A stretch of 64,000 bases of DNA from Halioglobus maricola (GCF_009388985.1 NZ_CP036422.1:2990501-3054500), one strand, 5' to 3'; positions 36,868-46,523 are shown, counted from the stretch's first letter. Notes: generated from the sequence alone by a model not told the origin. A program made the numbers and translations.

Positions 36868-39126
36868 ATGTCCAAGTTAAAGCCTCTAGTATCCGGCCTC
36901 GCCCTGGCTATCTATGGCGCGGGCGCATTCGGCCAAACGGCCACACTTGAAGAAGTGATCGTTACCGCTACTAAGAAAGCTGAAAGCCTGCAGGACATCG
37001 CTGTCACCGTAACCGCATTCAGTGAAGACACCATCCTGGAAGCCAATATTCGCGATGCCGGCGATGTGGCGATTTTGACCCCCTCTCTGAACATCAACGC
37101 CAATATCAGCCCGTTCAGCACCCGGGTCACAATACGTGGCATCGGCACGACTGGCTCCACCTTCCTTGAGCCCTCCGTGGGCACATTTGTCGATGGGGTC
37201 TATCTCAATCGCTCCGGATTGGCGGTATCAGATCTGGTGGATATAGAACGCATCGAGGTCCTCCAAGGGCCACAAGGCACCTTGTACGGCAAGAACACCA
37301 ACGCCGGCGCCATCAGCATTACCACCAAGTCTCCCAATTTCGAGGAGACTGAAGGACACCTGGAAGCCACGGCAGGAAACTATTCCATGCAGCGCTTCAC
37401 CGGCTCAGCGTCTGGCCCTATCGCCGAGAATCTGGCCTATCGCATTGCCGGCAATTACCACGAGCGAGACGGCTATCTCGAGAACCTCGCGGGCCCGGAT
37501 CTCAACGACGCTGATGAATGGAACGTTGTCGGCAAGGTGGCCTGGGAGCCTACTGACGAACTCGCTATTCTGCTCAAAGCGAGCAGAGTGGAACGCGACA
37601 TGAATTGCTGTTCGCCAGACTCAGTTCACGACCCCCTAGCTGACCAGGCGATCATCGACCGCGGACAGCCACCCCTGGGAGATGATCCGTTCGATCACAA
37701 AACCTCCCAGGACGTACCCAGCCCCTTCGAGCAAGAGGCCACCGCAGCATCACTGCACATTGACTATGACGCAGACTGGGGGAAGATCGAGTCCATCACT
37801 GCGTGGGATGACTATGAAGTTGAGTCCTCCCAGGAAGCCAGCCGCTCTGTCTTGGATACAACCTGGCTGGACCAGCCCCAGTCGGGTGACAGCTTCTCCC
37901 AGGAATTGCGCTTCAGTAACAGCACCGACAACGTCGACTATATGGCAGGCGTATATTACTTCGAACAGGAAACCCGTGAGTTTGAAGGAGAGCTGTCCTC
38001 CGTAATCGGCTCTGACGTAGCGATCGGCGCACAGATATTTGGCCCACAACTGCCGCTGATCGTCGCCCCCGGAGATTACAGCTATCAGGACAGCGTTTTC
38101 GAAACAGAAACCATGGCCGTGTTCGGCCGCGCGACCTGGCATGTCGGTGATAACTGGCACCTCACCGGCGGATTGCGATGGAGCGACGAGGAAAAAGACG
38201 CAGACCTGTTTGTGGATGTGACATCGACAGCACTCACGGCACAGGACCCAGAGAACATTCCGCCCGCGATACTCGCATTGCTGGCACAACAGGGTATATT
38301 CCCTCCTTTCTCACTCCTGTCCTCAGCGCGCCCGGAGATTGATGAGTCTTTCAATCGCAGCAGTGACAACGTCGACTGGCTGGCAAGCGCGAGCTACGAC
38401 CTGAATTTCGACACCCTGCTTTTTGCCAGCGCCTCTACAGGCACAAAGTCCGGTGGATTCAACGGGGTTGCCGGTGAATCCGAAGACCGGGAGTTCGACG
38501 ACGAATCAACTACCAGCTACGAGTTAGGCATCAAGACAACCCTGATGGACTCGCGTCTGCGGATCAACTCCACCCTATTCTTCACCCAGATAGAAGACAT
38601 GCAGACCAACCAGCAGGCAGCAAGCGGCCTGGGGCAGTTCACATCCAACCAGGGCGAGGCTGAAGTCGCGGGCCTGGATTTCCAGATGGATGCCCTGCCA
38701 TTGCAGAATCTGACAGTGACCTTTGGCCTGCAGTATCTGGACAAGTATGAATTTACCGGTGGGCCAGACAAGGGTCTGGATCTGGCCTATGCGGCAGAAC
38801 TCAGTGGCAGTCTCGCGGCAACGCTTGTCTTCCCCCTGGCGGACGGCGGCGTATATCTGCGCGGTGACTACAGCTTCATGGATGACCACACGACAAATCC
38901 AGCCCCGGCTGCACAACTGGAAGACAAGGACGTACAGGACCGACAGAACCTGAACATGGTCCTGGGCTGGCGCAATGACAATTGGAACCTTAGCGTGTGG
39001 GGCAAAAACCTGACCGACGAAGAGTATGCGGTGCAGACACTTGTGCCCTACCCCATCACCGACATGGACGCCTACTTTCTCGCCCCACCAAGAACCTACG
39101 GTGCAACCCTGCGCTACGACTTCTAA
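36868..39126 (+). CDS. TonB-dependent outer-membrane receptor
   Basis: A 752-residue receptor that would import a large or hydrophobic substrate across the outer membrane with TonB energy. A signal peptide (MSKLKPLVSGLALAIYGAGA, ending AFGQ) is followed by a TonB-box-like region and plug domain (EEVIVTATKKAESLQDIAVTVTAF, then IERIEVLQGPQGTLYGKN). The beta-barrel ends in the typical aromatic C-terminus RYDF. The start at 36868 has a perfect AAAGGAG (36854-36860). The shared repeat site C is 32 nt upstream. Placed in the centre of the catabolic genes, it probably imports the pathway substrate; its nature is unknown. A strong bidirectional hairpin follows the gene. Confidence 0.95.
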   Translation: MSKLKPLVSGLALAIYGAGAFGQTATLEEVIVTATKKAESLQDIAVTVTAFSEDTILEANIRDAGDVAILTPSLNINANISPFSTRVTIRGIGTTGSTFLEPSVGTFVDGVYLNRSGLAVSDLVDIERIEVLQGPQGTLYGKNTNAGAISITTKSPNFEETEGHLEATAGNYSMQRFTGSASGPIAENLAYRIAGNYHERDGYLENLAGPDLNDADEWNVVGKVAWEPTDELAILLKASRVERDMNCCSPDSVHDPLADQAIIDRGQPPLGDDPFDHKTSQDVPSPFEQEATAASLHIDYDADWGKIESITAWDDYEVESSQEASRSVLDTTWLDQPQSGDSFSQELRFSNSTDNVDYMAGVYYFEQETREFEGELSSVIGSDVAIGAQIFGPQLPLIVAPGDYSYQDSVFETETMAVFGRATWHVGDNWHLTGGLRWSDEEKDADLFVDVTSTALTAQDPENIPPAILALLAQQGIFPPFSLLSSARPEIDESFNRSSDNVDWLASASYDLNFDTLLFASASTGTKSGGFNGVAGESEDREFDDESTTSYELGIKTTLMDSRLRINSTLFFTQIEDMQTNQQAASGLGQFTSNQGEAEVAGLDFQMDALPLQNLTVTFGLQYLDKYEFTGGPDKGLDLAYAAELSGSLAATLVFPLADGGVYLRGDYSFMDDHTTNPAPAAQLEDKDVQDRQNLNMVLGWRNDNWNLSVWGKNLTDEEYAVQTLVPYPITDMDAYFLAPPRTYGATLRYDF

Positions 39127-39139
39127 ATAGCGGGGCAAA

Positions 39140-39194
39140 AAAAGGGGGCAGGCCACGATTTCTGAACATTCGAAATCGTGGCCTGCCCCCTTTT
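39140..39194. terminator. bidirectional intrinsic terminator
   Basis: A 23-bp perfect stem (left arm 39140-39162, right arm 39172-39194, loop of 9 nt) is flanked by A and T runs on both sides, so it can terminate both the TonB receptor and the convergent acyl-CoA dehydrogenase gene. Its arm contains GGGCAGGCCACGATTT, related to the hairpin at 44651-44695. Confidence 0.85.
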
Positions 39195-39204
39195 AGTTTT
39201 TCTT

Positions 39205-40419
39205 CTAGCCGGTCAGTTCACGAATGGTGAGCTTGGCCAACTGGGACATGTGCACTTCGTCTGGGCCATCGGCGATACGGCAAAAACGTGCATGAGTAAA
39301 CACATCGGGAATCATGGTGTCCTGGCAGACGCCCATACCACCAAACACCTGCATGGCACGATCGGCCACATTCTGGGCCATCTGCGGCCCGACAATCTTG
39401 ACCATGGAAATATAGGGCATGGCAGCTTTAACGCCTTCTCTGTCCATCACCTCGGCCGCTTGTAGCACCAGCAGGCGGGCCTGCTCAATGTCACAGCGAC
39501 AGCGTGCTATTTCATGCTGGACGCTGGTTTTCTTGCTGAGCTTTTCGCCAAAGGCGACGCGCTCTTCTGCGCGTGCGCACATTAACTCGAGGCAACGTTG
39601 CGCTGCGCCCACAAGCGTCATGGCGTACTGAAAACGGCCTGGCCCAAGGCGGCCCTGGGCAATTTCAAAACCACAGCCCTCCCCCTTGATCATATTGCTT
39701 ACAGGCACTCGCACATCTTCAAACAGGAATTCCGCCTCACCACCGGGCGAATGGTAGCTGTCGAACACCCGCAGCGGACGCACCAGTGTAATCCCCGGTG
39801 TGTCGCGCGGCACCAAAATAGTGGAGTGCCGACGATGACGTTCAGCCTCTGGATTGGACAGTCCCATCACCAACATGATTTTGCAGCGCTCCTGTACAGC
39901 ATTGGTGGTCCACCACTTGCGCCCATTGAGCACGTATTCGTCGCCATCCCGCTTAATTTCCAGCTCCATATTGGTGGCATCAGAAGATGCCACTTGAGGC
40001 TCGGTCATCGCATAGGCGGAACGAATCTCTCCGGCAAGCAATGGCTCCAACCACTGCTCCTGCTGCTCTGCCGTACCGTACTTTGCCAGCACTTCCATAT
40101 TGCCGCGATCAGGTGCATTGCAGTTGAAAACCGCCTGGGCCCACATGACCTTGCTCATGGTTTCAAACAGTGGGGCAATTTCGATATTGGTTAGACCCGG
40201 GCTCCAGGGCTGGTACTCGTGTGGAAGAAACAGGTTCCACAAGCCTTCGGCTTTGGCTTTTTCGCGCAGGCCATCAAACCAGTCAGGCACCTGCCACTGA
40301 TTATCCTGGTTCAGGGTGAATTCATTCCAATCGTGCTCACGAGGATAGATGTGTTCCTGCATGAACGCTTCCAGCCGGGTGTTAATCTCCCGAACTTTGT
40401 CGCTTACTTCAAATCCCAT
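39205..40419 (-). CDS. acyl-CoA dehydrogenase (third copy)
   Basis: A 404-residue acyl-CoA dehydrogenase of the longer, eukaryote-ACAD10/11-like type. It shows HEYQPWSPGLTNIEIAPLFETM, SAYAMTEPQVASSDATN in the middle domain, NGRKWWTTNAV and the C-terminal FGGMGVCQDTMIPDVFTHAR. I set the start at the ATG at 40419, since the upstream open frame is antisense-like and does not fit the family. It lies downstream of GST-3 on the same strand (25 nt gap) and ends at the bidirectional terminator. The substrate is probably a branched or bulky acyl-CoA by subfamily analogy, which is an inference. Confidence 0.92.
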   Translation of the reverse strand: MGFEVSDKVREINTRLEAFMQEHIYPREHDWNEFTLNQDNQWQVPDWFDGLREKAKAEGLWNLFLPHEYQPWSPGLTNIEIAPLFETMSKVMWAQAVFNCNAPDRGNMEVLAKYGTAEQQEQWLEPLLAGEIRSAYAMTEPQVASSDATNMELEIKRDGDEYVLNGRKWWTTNAVQERCKIMLVMGLSNPEAERHRRHSTILVPRDTPGITLVRPLRVFDSYHSPGGEAEFLFEDVRVPVSNMIKGEGCGFEIAQGRLGPGRFQYAMTLVGAAQRCLELMCARAEERVAFGEKLSKKTSVQHEIARCRCDIEQARLLVLQAAEVMDREGVKAAMPYISMVKIVGPQMAQNVADRAMQVFGGMGVCQDTMIPDVFTHARFCRIADGPDEVHMSQLAKLTIRELTG

Positions 40420-40444
40420 TGTCTTGCTCCTTTTGCAAAATTCT

Positions 40445-41572
40445 CTAAGCCCAGATCTCGAGGTTGTCCGAGCGGGTGATTCGACGGTCCAGGGTGGTAT
40501 TGAGGATCGCGGACATGCTGCAGGCATCGAGCATTTCGTCCACTGTGGTGCGGTCTGCGCTATCAAGCTGTGCGTAAATATCCTGCACACGCTGCAGCAA
40601 ATAGAAACGGTAGGGCTGCGCCAGCGCCGCGATAGTTTCGCCGCGGACTGTGAATTCGGCAGTTCCCATCGCCTGCGCGAGGCGCCCCACTGCGGGTGCG
40701 CCGGCCTCGGGCTGATTCTCAGCCAACCAGGTGTTGATGAATTTTGCGGCGGCCTGGGTTTCCGGCACAAAATCTTCTGCCAGCACCCGCAGCACCGCTA
40801 GTAGCGTTTCCGGCACTTCATCGTCCGCCAGTAACTCAGACCCGGCGTTGAAATACTCCGGGGCATCCTGGTCAGGCCGGTTCATCCGCTCCACCCAGCG
40901 GTAAACGCGCGTGGCGCGCTGCTGCATCATTCGCGCGGGATGGGGGTCGCGGCCAAGGTGAGCGTACATCGGCGCAAGTAGTCCAAAGTCACCAACACAG
41001 GGCCGCCAACCCAGCAAATAGGGATACTGCTCAAAGTGCGCGTTCAAGGCCTGAATATATTCAAGATAAAGATTCTCGACCACGTCCCGGCTCTGGTCCG
41101 TGACACCAAAAATCATTGCAGCGTGACGCATGCGATTCATCATGGCCTCGGTTTTTTCCTCACGCTGGGGCGTATCCCGTTGTGAGTACAGGAAGTGATA
41201 GCGAACAAAATCAAGGTTGTCCTGTGGAAAGTTCCAGCGATAGTGCATGGCCGGGCGCAATAAGCCATCGGTACCTACCACATCAAACAGCGCGCTGATA
41301 ATCTGCTGGCGAGGGCCCGCCGGCTGGGACGGCCGACCATTGGCCGCCTCGAAGTGTTCGATGATTGCAGCCCCGTCACGTATCACGTCACCGGACGGCG
41401 TGACCAAGGTAGGAATGGTGGCCAGTTTACCCTTGGGGAGCACTTCAGCTTTGAAGCTCTCGTGACCCGTGGACAGCTCCTGAAAGGGAATACCTTGCTT
41501 GATTAGATAGGAACGAGCCCGCCCTGAATACAGTGAATGGGTGATCGCATATAGCCTGTGGGTATCGGTCAT
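40445..41572 (-). CDS. long glutathione S-transferase-like protein (GST-3)
   Basis: A 375-residue GST-like protein. The thioredoxin-like domain reads LYAITHSLYSGRARSYLIKQGIPF, with Ser-Leu-Tyr-Ser at the catalytic turn, and RDGAAIIEHFE contacts the glutathione gamma-glutamyl group in related enzymes. The helical domain has YLLGWRPCVGDFGLLAPMYAHL. A C-terminal extension of more than 100 residues is shared in style with the other three long GSTs. Its start overlaps the stop of the upstream sulfatase gene (ATGA), showing translational coupling and linking glutathione chemistry to sulfate removal in one operon. Confidence 0.85.
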   Translation of the reverse strand: MTDTHRLYAITHSLYSGRARSYLIKQGIPFQELSTGHESFKAEVLPKGKLATIPTLVTPSGDVIRDGAAIIEHFEAANGRPSQPAGPRQQIISALFDVVGTDGLLRPAMHYRWNFPQDNLDFVRYHFLYSQRDTPQREEKTEAMMNRMRHAAMIFGVTDQSRDVVENLYLEYIQALNAHFEQYPYLLGWRPCVGDFGLLAPMYAHLGRDPHPARMMQQRATRVYRWVERMNRPDQDAPEYFNAGSELLADDEVPETLLAVLRVLAEDFVPETQAAAKFINTWLAENQPEAGAPAVGRLAQAMGTAEFTVRGETIAALAQPYRFYLLQRVQDIYAQLDSADRTTVDEMLDACSMSAILNTTLDRRITRSDNLEIWA

Positions 41573-43380
41573 GCTTGATTATTCCTTCTCATACGGTAAG
41601 CCACATAAAATGGGGTAAGTACCAGCAGTGTCAACAAAAACAACAGGAAGCCCTCCCGATACTGTTGCTGCAGGGTATTGGCTACCAGCTGGCGAATCTG
41701 CGTATAGCCCGCAGGCAATGGCAAAACACCGTTATCACGCGCATAGCGCTGGTAGCGGCTGAGCATGCGCTGAAACACCACCGGCTCGTCAGCGGCAAGG
41801 TCTACTACCTCACCGGGATCCACGGCGATATTGAACAGGCGCCACTGCCCATCACCCAAGGGCGGCTGGTTCACCACCAGTTTGTAATCACCCTGGAACA
41901 AAGCCGCATGCCCTGTCAGTTCATAGCCGATGGCATCATTCTCGCCGTAAACACGCTCCACATCACCCTCAAGCAAGGGGCTGAGGTCCCGGCCTATCAT
42001 CGGCAGCACCGGCTTACCGGCATAGCGAGTACCGGGGGGCTCGACACCGGCCAAAGACAGAATCGTAGGCGTAATATCCGTGGCCCACGCGAGCGCCTGG
42101 CTCAATACCTGCTTCCGCGGCAGGGGTTCACCGGCAATGATCAGCGGGACCCGCATGCCTCCCTCCCCCGTGTAAAATTTGTAAAAAGACAGTGGGCTTG
42201 CAGCAGCGCTGGCAAAGCTGGGGCTGATCGTGTTGTAACTACCCTTGAGGCCCAGACGTTCATAATCGGTGTGATAGCCCATTCGGGCCGGCCCCAGCCT
42301 GGCGGGAAATGCCTGCGGGTCTGCAGGGCCACTACCCTCACTACCGTTGTCCGAGGTAAAAACAAAAATCGTGTTTTCAAACTGTCCGCTTGATTTGAGA
42401 TACGCCACCAGGCGGCCGATGTGGAAATCCATGGCTTCTATCATGGCACCATACACCGCCATACGTTTGGCCTCGTAGCGCTTGCGCTCCTCTTCCAGGG
42501 CGTCCCAGTCGCCCGTTGTCGACATGTGGGTCATCGCAATATCCGCCGGCACCAACCCCAACTCGATCGCGCGCTGCATGCGCTGCTGTCGCAGCACGTC
42601 CCAGCCGGCGTCATATACCCCCATATAGCGGTCGATAAATTCCTGCGGGGCCTGCACAGGCATATGCACCGCCATAAATGGCACATAGGCGAAGAATGGC
42701 TGGCCGTCATTGATATTGCTGTCGATAAACTCAATGGTTTTGTCGATCAGAAACCGGGAAGAGTAGAAATCGTCCGGCAGCGTATAACGCTCGCCATCCG
42801 CGAACCAGTTGGCCTCGTCATAGAGAGGCAGGTAAGGGCGCTGTTCCCAGTTGTCAGCACCGGAATCCATCATCGCTACCGTGCGCTGGAAGCCGCGCTT
42901 GCTGGGGAGTTTTTCCGGGCTTGAACCCAGATGCCACTTGCCCGCCATATAGGTGTGATAGCCGGAATCCTCGAGCAGCGTAGCCACAGTGACCACGTTG
43001 TCGCCCAACACCCCCTGGTAGTGCGCGTGGGCGCGCTGCTCCGGCGCAAGCATCTCTGGGATATTGGGTACCCCCGCCAGATGATTATCCACGCCGGTCA
43101 ACAACATGGCGCGAGCCGGCGCACAGTTGGCAGCGGTGTGATAATTACTGAAGCGCACCCCCTGCTCCGCCAACGCTGTAAGCGTTGGGGTATTGACCTC
43201 ACTGCCGTAAGGGGCGATATCGGTAAAGCCCAGGTCATCGGCGAGAATAAATACGATATTCGGACGGCTTGCTGGCTCAGATGAATTCTCGACAGATTGC
43301 TCCACATTCTGCGCGAATGCGGTCGCCGCTATGACCAGTGAACCAACCAACAACATCAACCGTGCAACGGCAAAACTCAC
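41569..43380 (-). CDS. sulfatase (type I), C-terminally membrane-anchored
   Basis: A roughly 603-residue exported sulfatase. A signal peptide (VSFAVARLMLLVGSLVIAAT, ending AFAQ) suggests the GTG at 43380; a TTG at 43437 is open in frame but would overlap the preceding gene by 53 nt. The metal site begins with ILADDLGF. The formylglycine cysteine lies in NCAPARAMLLTG (CxPxR type), and MAGKWHLG and FTSDNGSEG supply other metal or active-site residues. A hydrophobic helix near the C-terminus (GFLLFLLTLLVLTPFYVAYR) followed by Arg residues probably anchors it. It hydrolyses a sulfate ester, or possibly a phosphate-type ester; the substrate is unknown. It is translationally coupled to GST-3 downstream. 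Confidence 0.9.
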   Translation of the reverse strand: MSFAVARLMLLVGSLVIAATAFAQNVEQSVENSSEPASRPNIVFILADDLGFTDIAPYGSEVNTPTLTALAEQGVRFSNYHTAANCAPARAMLLTGVDNHLAGVPNIPEMLAPEQRAHAHYQGVLGDNVVTVATLLEDSGYHTYMAGKWHLGSSPEKLPSKRGFQRTVAMMDSGADNWEQRPYLPLYDEANWFADGERYTLPDDFYSSRFLIDKTIEFIDSNINDGQPFFAYVPFMAVHMPVQAPQEFIDRYMGVYDAGWDVLRQQRMQRAIELGLVPADIAMTHMSTTGDWDALEEERKRYEAKRMAVYGAMIEAMDFHIGRLVAYLKSSGQFENTIFVFTSDNGSEGSGPADPQAFPARLGPARMGYHTDYERLGLKGSYNTISPSFASAAASPLSFYKFYTGEGGMRVPLIIAGEPLPRKQVLSQALAWATDITPTILSLAGVEPPGTRYAGKPVLPMIGRDLSPLLEGDVERVYGENDAIGYELTGHAALFQGDYKLVVNQPPLGDGQWRLFNIAVDPGEVVDLAADEPVVFQRMLSRYQRYARDNGVLPLPAGYTQIRQLVANTLQQQYREGFLLFLLTLLVLTPFYVAYRMRRNNQA

Positions 43381-43384
43381 TGGC

Positions 43385-43771
43385 TCAATCCGTTTCAGGC
43401 AGACGCCGGGAAGCGACAAGCAGAATGATAGAAACAATCACTTCAGGGCCAATCAGATCCAGCGCCAATGTCGCGTCATGGAACATCCAGGCCACAATAC
43501 GTCCAACGGCGGTGATCGTCAGCAGCATGATGCCCGGGTAATACCAGATGCGACGACGGCTGATCAGCGCAATCAGCATGCAACTCCCCAGCGTTAAGAA
43601 GAAACCCGCCATATCCCCCACCTGGGAACTCAGTGCCACACCTTCCCCCAGCGTGAGGCCAAAATTGGGCGCCACACCCGCGGGCGCTACCAGCCAGCGT
43701 AGACCGGTCACCATGAACAACAGCGCCGGCAACAGTACCAGAACTTGCAATACCCTATTGATAACAGACAT
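43385..43771 (-). CDS. small four-helix membrane protein
   Basis: A 128-residue protein of four hydrophobic segments with short charged loops (RRRIWYY between helices 2 and 3), like DUF4345-type membrane proteins. I prefer the ATG at 43771, which has GGGAG at good spacing; a GTG at 43780 overlaps the upstream stop. It sits between the DJ-1/PfpI gene and the sulfatase with almost no gap, so it is within one operon. No catalytic residues stand out, and its role is unknown. Confidence 0.7.
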   Translation of the reverse strand: MSVINRVLQVLVLLPALLFMVTGLRWLVAPAGVAPNFGLTLGEGVALSSQVGDMAGFFLTLGSCMLIALISRRRIWYYPGIMLLTITAVGRIVAWMFHDATLALDLIGPEVIVSIILLVASRRLPETD

Positions 43772-43776
43772 GTTGC

Positions 43777-44628
43777 TCACTCCCGTTCTGCGATTATCTG
43801 CATCATACGATGCGCAGTTTCCAGACCCGAATTCTGGTTCTGCCCGGTCACAAAACGTTGCTCATCATCCACCGTGACATGGGTGGCCAGCAAATCCCTG
43901 AAAGCCGTCTGGCTTTCAAAAATGACGCCGGCCTTACGCAATTCCGTTTCCGGGTGCAACGGCGTGAGCTCAATGCCCAGTTCCTTGATCTGTTTGTCAG
44001 TCACTCCGGTCATCCGGCGCCCTGCGATCAGCAACTCCCCTTCCCGATCGCGCGCGTTCACCAGACCCAGTGCGCCATGACAGACGCTACCAATGATCGC
44101 ATTCTTGTCACCGTAGTAGGACTCACTCACCTTCGCCGCCAATACAGGTGATTGCGCCAGGTCGTAGGCGGCGCCCCAGCCGCCGGCTATGAACACAATG
44201 TCATACTGGTCGATGTCCACATCGGCGATGGGAATAGAATTCTTCACCTTGGCCTGAGCGATGGCATCTTTGAGATAGCGCTCGTCTTCCGGCGACCTAA
44301 TCTGGTACTGCAAAGTCTGGGGGTCAATGGGGATTTCACCACCCTGAATACTGGCCATGTCGACCTCCATGCCACCGTCGAGGAACGTATAGTATGGGTG
44401 AGTGAACTCAGATGCCATCACCCCGGTGGCCGGGCCCTCCGTCTCCCCGGGGGCCGCCAGTACACCGTGACTGGTCGTGATCACCAAGGCGCGCTTGCCC
44501 GGCAACTCGAAGGAGGGACCGTGATATTCCGGGTGCAGGCCAGCCTTGTGCAAAATGGTAGGCAGGGCCATCAGGAACACACCCACTACCACCACCACAA
44601 CGGCGAGTACTGAAAAAATCTTTTTCAT
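43777..44628 (-). CDS. membrane-anchored DJ-1/PfpI-family protein
   Basis: A 283-residue protein with an N-terminal membrane anchor (about 3-25) followed by a DJ-1/PfpI (type I glutamine amidotransferase-like) domain closest to Hsp31-like members. VITTSHGVLAAPGETEGP carries the early Glu/Gly motif, and IVFIAGGWGAAYDL precedes the nucleophile elbow GSVCHGALGL with Cys-His. Hsp31-like proteins act as glyoxalase III, chaperone or peptidase-like enzymes; which applies is open. Start at the ATG at 44628 (TTGAGG upstream). It begins the sulfatase-GST-3 operon after the hairpin at 44651. Confidence 0.85.
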   Translation of the reverse strand: MKKIFSVLAVVVVVVGVFLMALPTILHKAGLHPEYHGPSFELPGKRALVITTSHGVLAAPGETEGPATGVMASEFTHPYYTFLDGGMEVDMASIQGGEIPIDPQTLQYQIRSPEDERYLKDAIAQAKVKNSIPIADVDIDQYDIVFIAGGWGAAYDLAQSPVLAAKVSESYYGDKNAIIGSVCHGALGLVNARDREGELLIAGRRMTGVTDKQIKELGIELTPLHPETELRKAGVIFESQTAFRDLLATHVTVDDEQRFVTGQNQNSGLETAHRMMQIIAERE

Positions 44629-44650
44629 GATAAACCTCAATTAACAAACC

Positions 44651-44695
44651 AGGGCAGACGACGATTTGCGCAAAGGCTAAATCGTCGTCTGCCCT
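44651..44695 (-). terminator. strong hairpin after the upstream sulfatase gene
   Basis: A 17-bp perfect stem (44651-44667 with 44679-44695) follows the 44709 sulfatase stop on the minus strand, and TGGTTTGTTAATT follows the stem there, fitting an intrinsic terminator. Its arm sequence (GGGCAGACGACGATTT) closely resembles that of the 39140 hairpin. Confidence 0.65.
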
Positions 44696-44708
44696 CGATT
44701 TCCAACAA

Positions 44709-46388
44709 CTAGTTGGGCCAATAGATATATTCGTCGCCTGGCTCGAAACGCTGGTCCAGTGCCTTGTCGATGGCGATAGGCATTTCAGTGACGGGCGGAT
44801 ACAGCGGCCCCCGGGAACTGCGCTGGTGCTCGTCGAGCAAGGCCATCAACTCGGAGAGCTTCTCCGGGTGCGAGTCGGCGAGATTGTTCTGCTCGGTGGG
44901 ATCTTCAGCCAGGTCAAACAGCCAGCGTTTATCGGGCCGGCCAGTAACCTGCAATTTCCAGTCGCCGTGGCGGACCACACGGTAGTGCCCGCTCTGCCAG
45001 AACAGGGTCTCGCGATCCCAGCCCTGCGCGCCCTGACCTTCACGCTGGATCAGCGGCAGTATATTCGCTCCGTCAATCTCGACACCCTGGGGCTCAGAAG
45101 CCTCGGCTGCGGCCACCAGCGTCGGCATCATATCGATATGCGCCACTGGAGTTTCCGACACCGTACCGGCCGCGATTTGAGCGGGCCATTTAATAAACAG
45201 TGGCACGCGTATTCCGCCTTCGAAATGGCTGATCTTCCAGCCGCGGAAAGGGTGATTAACCTCCGGCAATCCAAGGTATCCCGGGCCGCCATTGTCGCTG
45301 GTAAACAGCACGATGGTATTGCCTGCCAGGCCCTCTTCCTCCAACGCGGCATTAATTCTACCCACGCTGCGATCAAGGGAGCGGATCATAGCTGCATATA
45401 CGCGCAGGCGATGGGGCTTGATATCACCCACGGCCTCGTAGTCTTCCCGGGTAGCCTGCAGGGGTGTATGCGTACCCCAGTGGGCCAGATAGAGGAAGAA
45501 CGGACGGTTCTTGTTGGCCTTGATCACCTTGATGGATTCATCGGTCCAGTAATCAGTGAGATAGCCGCCGGGCTCAAAGCGGTCTTCATCACCGGTATTA
45601 AAACTGTTGGCGTAGGTCAGGCGCGCCCAGAGAAACTGGTCAATAGGATCGAAGTCCAGCCTGGCATTCACCACGTTCGGATCGTCCTCGGGCAGGTACA
45701 GGCCGCTGGCCATCAGCAGGCTCTCGTCGAAGCCCTGTTCATGAGGCGCCATGCCATTTTTTCTCCCCAGGTGCCACTTACCGATATGGGCCGTCTGGTA
45801 CCCCTTGTCACGCAGTATTTCGGCAACCGTGACTTCTTCTGGCGGTAGGCCCTGCGTCTCATAGGGTGGCTTGGATTCCTCCAACTCGGCGTCGTATGTG
45901 CCCCGCGGCAGGCCATTGTCCATGGCGGCAGCGATGCTGGACACCATCCCTCCCATGCCCGAGGGGGTTGGCGTGAACTCAAACCCCGTTCGTGTGGGGT
46001 AGCGCCCGGTCATCATCATTGCGCGCGACGGAGCACAGGTGCCCGCGCCGGAGTAGGACTGGGTAAACACGGCACCCTCGGCTGCCAGCTGATCGATATG
46101 CGGCGTCTGCACACGACCACCGGCCACGCCTCCGCCAAAGGTGGAAATGTCGTTGTACCCAAGGTCGTCTGCCACGATAAGAATGATATTCGGGGGACGC
46201 TGGCCGGCCTCGGCAGTAGGCTTTGCGGGGCCCTGCGCCCAGTTGATTTCTCGCGCAGGTCCGGTGGCATACTCGTTGGCGGACTTATATTTGACCAGGG
46301 CCAGAAGCAGCTGGGTTTTCATCGAGTAGCCCGCCGCGGCTGCCACCGCAACCAGGACCAACACTGACACAAGTACTCTTTTCAACAT
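44709..46388 (-). CDS. arylsulfatase-type sulfatase
   Basis: A 559-residue type I sulfatase with an N-terminal anchor or signal helix (residues 4-22). The conserved formylglycine cysteine is Cys118 in TCAPSRAMMMTGRYPTRTG, the textbook CxPSR motif. Metal-binding residues lie in VADDLGYND, and HIGKWHLG and FTSDNGGPG follow. No formylglycine-generating enzyme is in the window, so maturation relies on another locus. It diverges from the WS/DGAT gene across site B, and so is probably controlled by the shared operator. It most resembles arylsulfatases, but the substrate is not predictable. Confidence 0.94.
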   Translation of the reverse strand: MLKRVLVSVLVLVAVAAAAGYSMKTQLLLALVKYKSANEYATGPAREINWAQGPAKPTAEAGQRPPNIILIVADDLGYNDISTFGGGVAGGRVQTPHIDQLAAEGAVFTQSYSGAGTCAPSRAMMMTGRYPTRTGFEFTPTPSGMGGMVSSIAAAMDNGLPRGTYDAELEESKPPYETQGLPPEEVTVAEILRDKGYQTAHIGKWHLGRKNGMAPHEQGFDESLLMASGLYLPEDDPNVVNARLDFDPIDQFLWARLTYANSFNTGDEDRFEPGGYLTDYWTDESIKVIKANKNRPFFLYLAHWGTHTPLQATREDYEAVGDIKPHRLRVYAAMIRSLDRSVGRINAALEEEGLAGNTIVLFTSDNGGPGYLGLPEVNHPFRGWKISHFEGGIRVPLFIKWPAQIAAGTVSETPVAHIDMMPTLVAAAEASEPQGVEIDGANILPLIQREGQGAQGWDRETLFWQSGHYRVVRHGDWKLQVTGRPDKRWLFDLAEDPTEQNNLADSHPEKLSELMALLDEHQRSSRGPLYPPVTEMPIAIDKALDQRFEPGDEYIYWPN

Positions 46389-46431
46389 ACCTTACTCGGA
46401 CACGCGGGATCGCTCCGCTGGTCAATTTATT

Positions 46432-46452
46432 TATGGCACAAATACTGTCATA
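46432..46452. promoter_or_regulatory. shared inverted repeat in the sulfatase/WS-DGAT promoter (site B)
   Basis: TATGGCA-CAAATAC-TGTCATA has 7-nt arms with a single mismatch and the 7-nt spacing seen in sites A, C and D. It lies 44 nt from the sulfatase start and 72 nt from the WS/DGAT start. The 12-mer ATTATGTAAACC (46461-46472) just after it is identical to 28026-28037. This is the best-conserved member of the motif. Confidence 0.7.
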
Positions 46453-46523
46453 ATAAACAAATTATGTAAACCATGGAATGTCAGCCTATATTCCTAGGAC
46501 ACCGATCGAATAATGAGGGCGCA

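Noticed and set aside
39205..40770. A longer acyl-CoA dehydrogenase frame starting at 40770
   Set aside because: The extra codons are antisense-like sequence over GST-3; the family start is at 40419.
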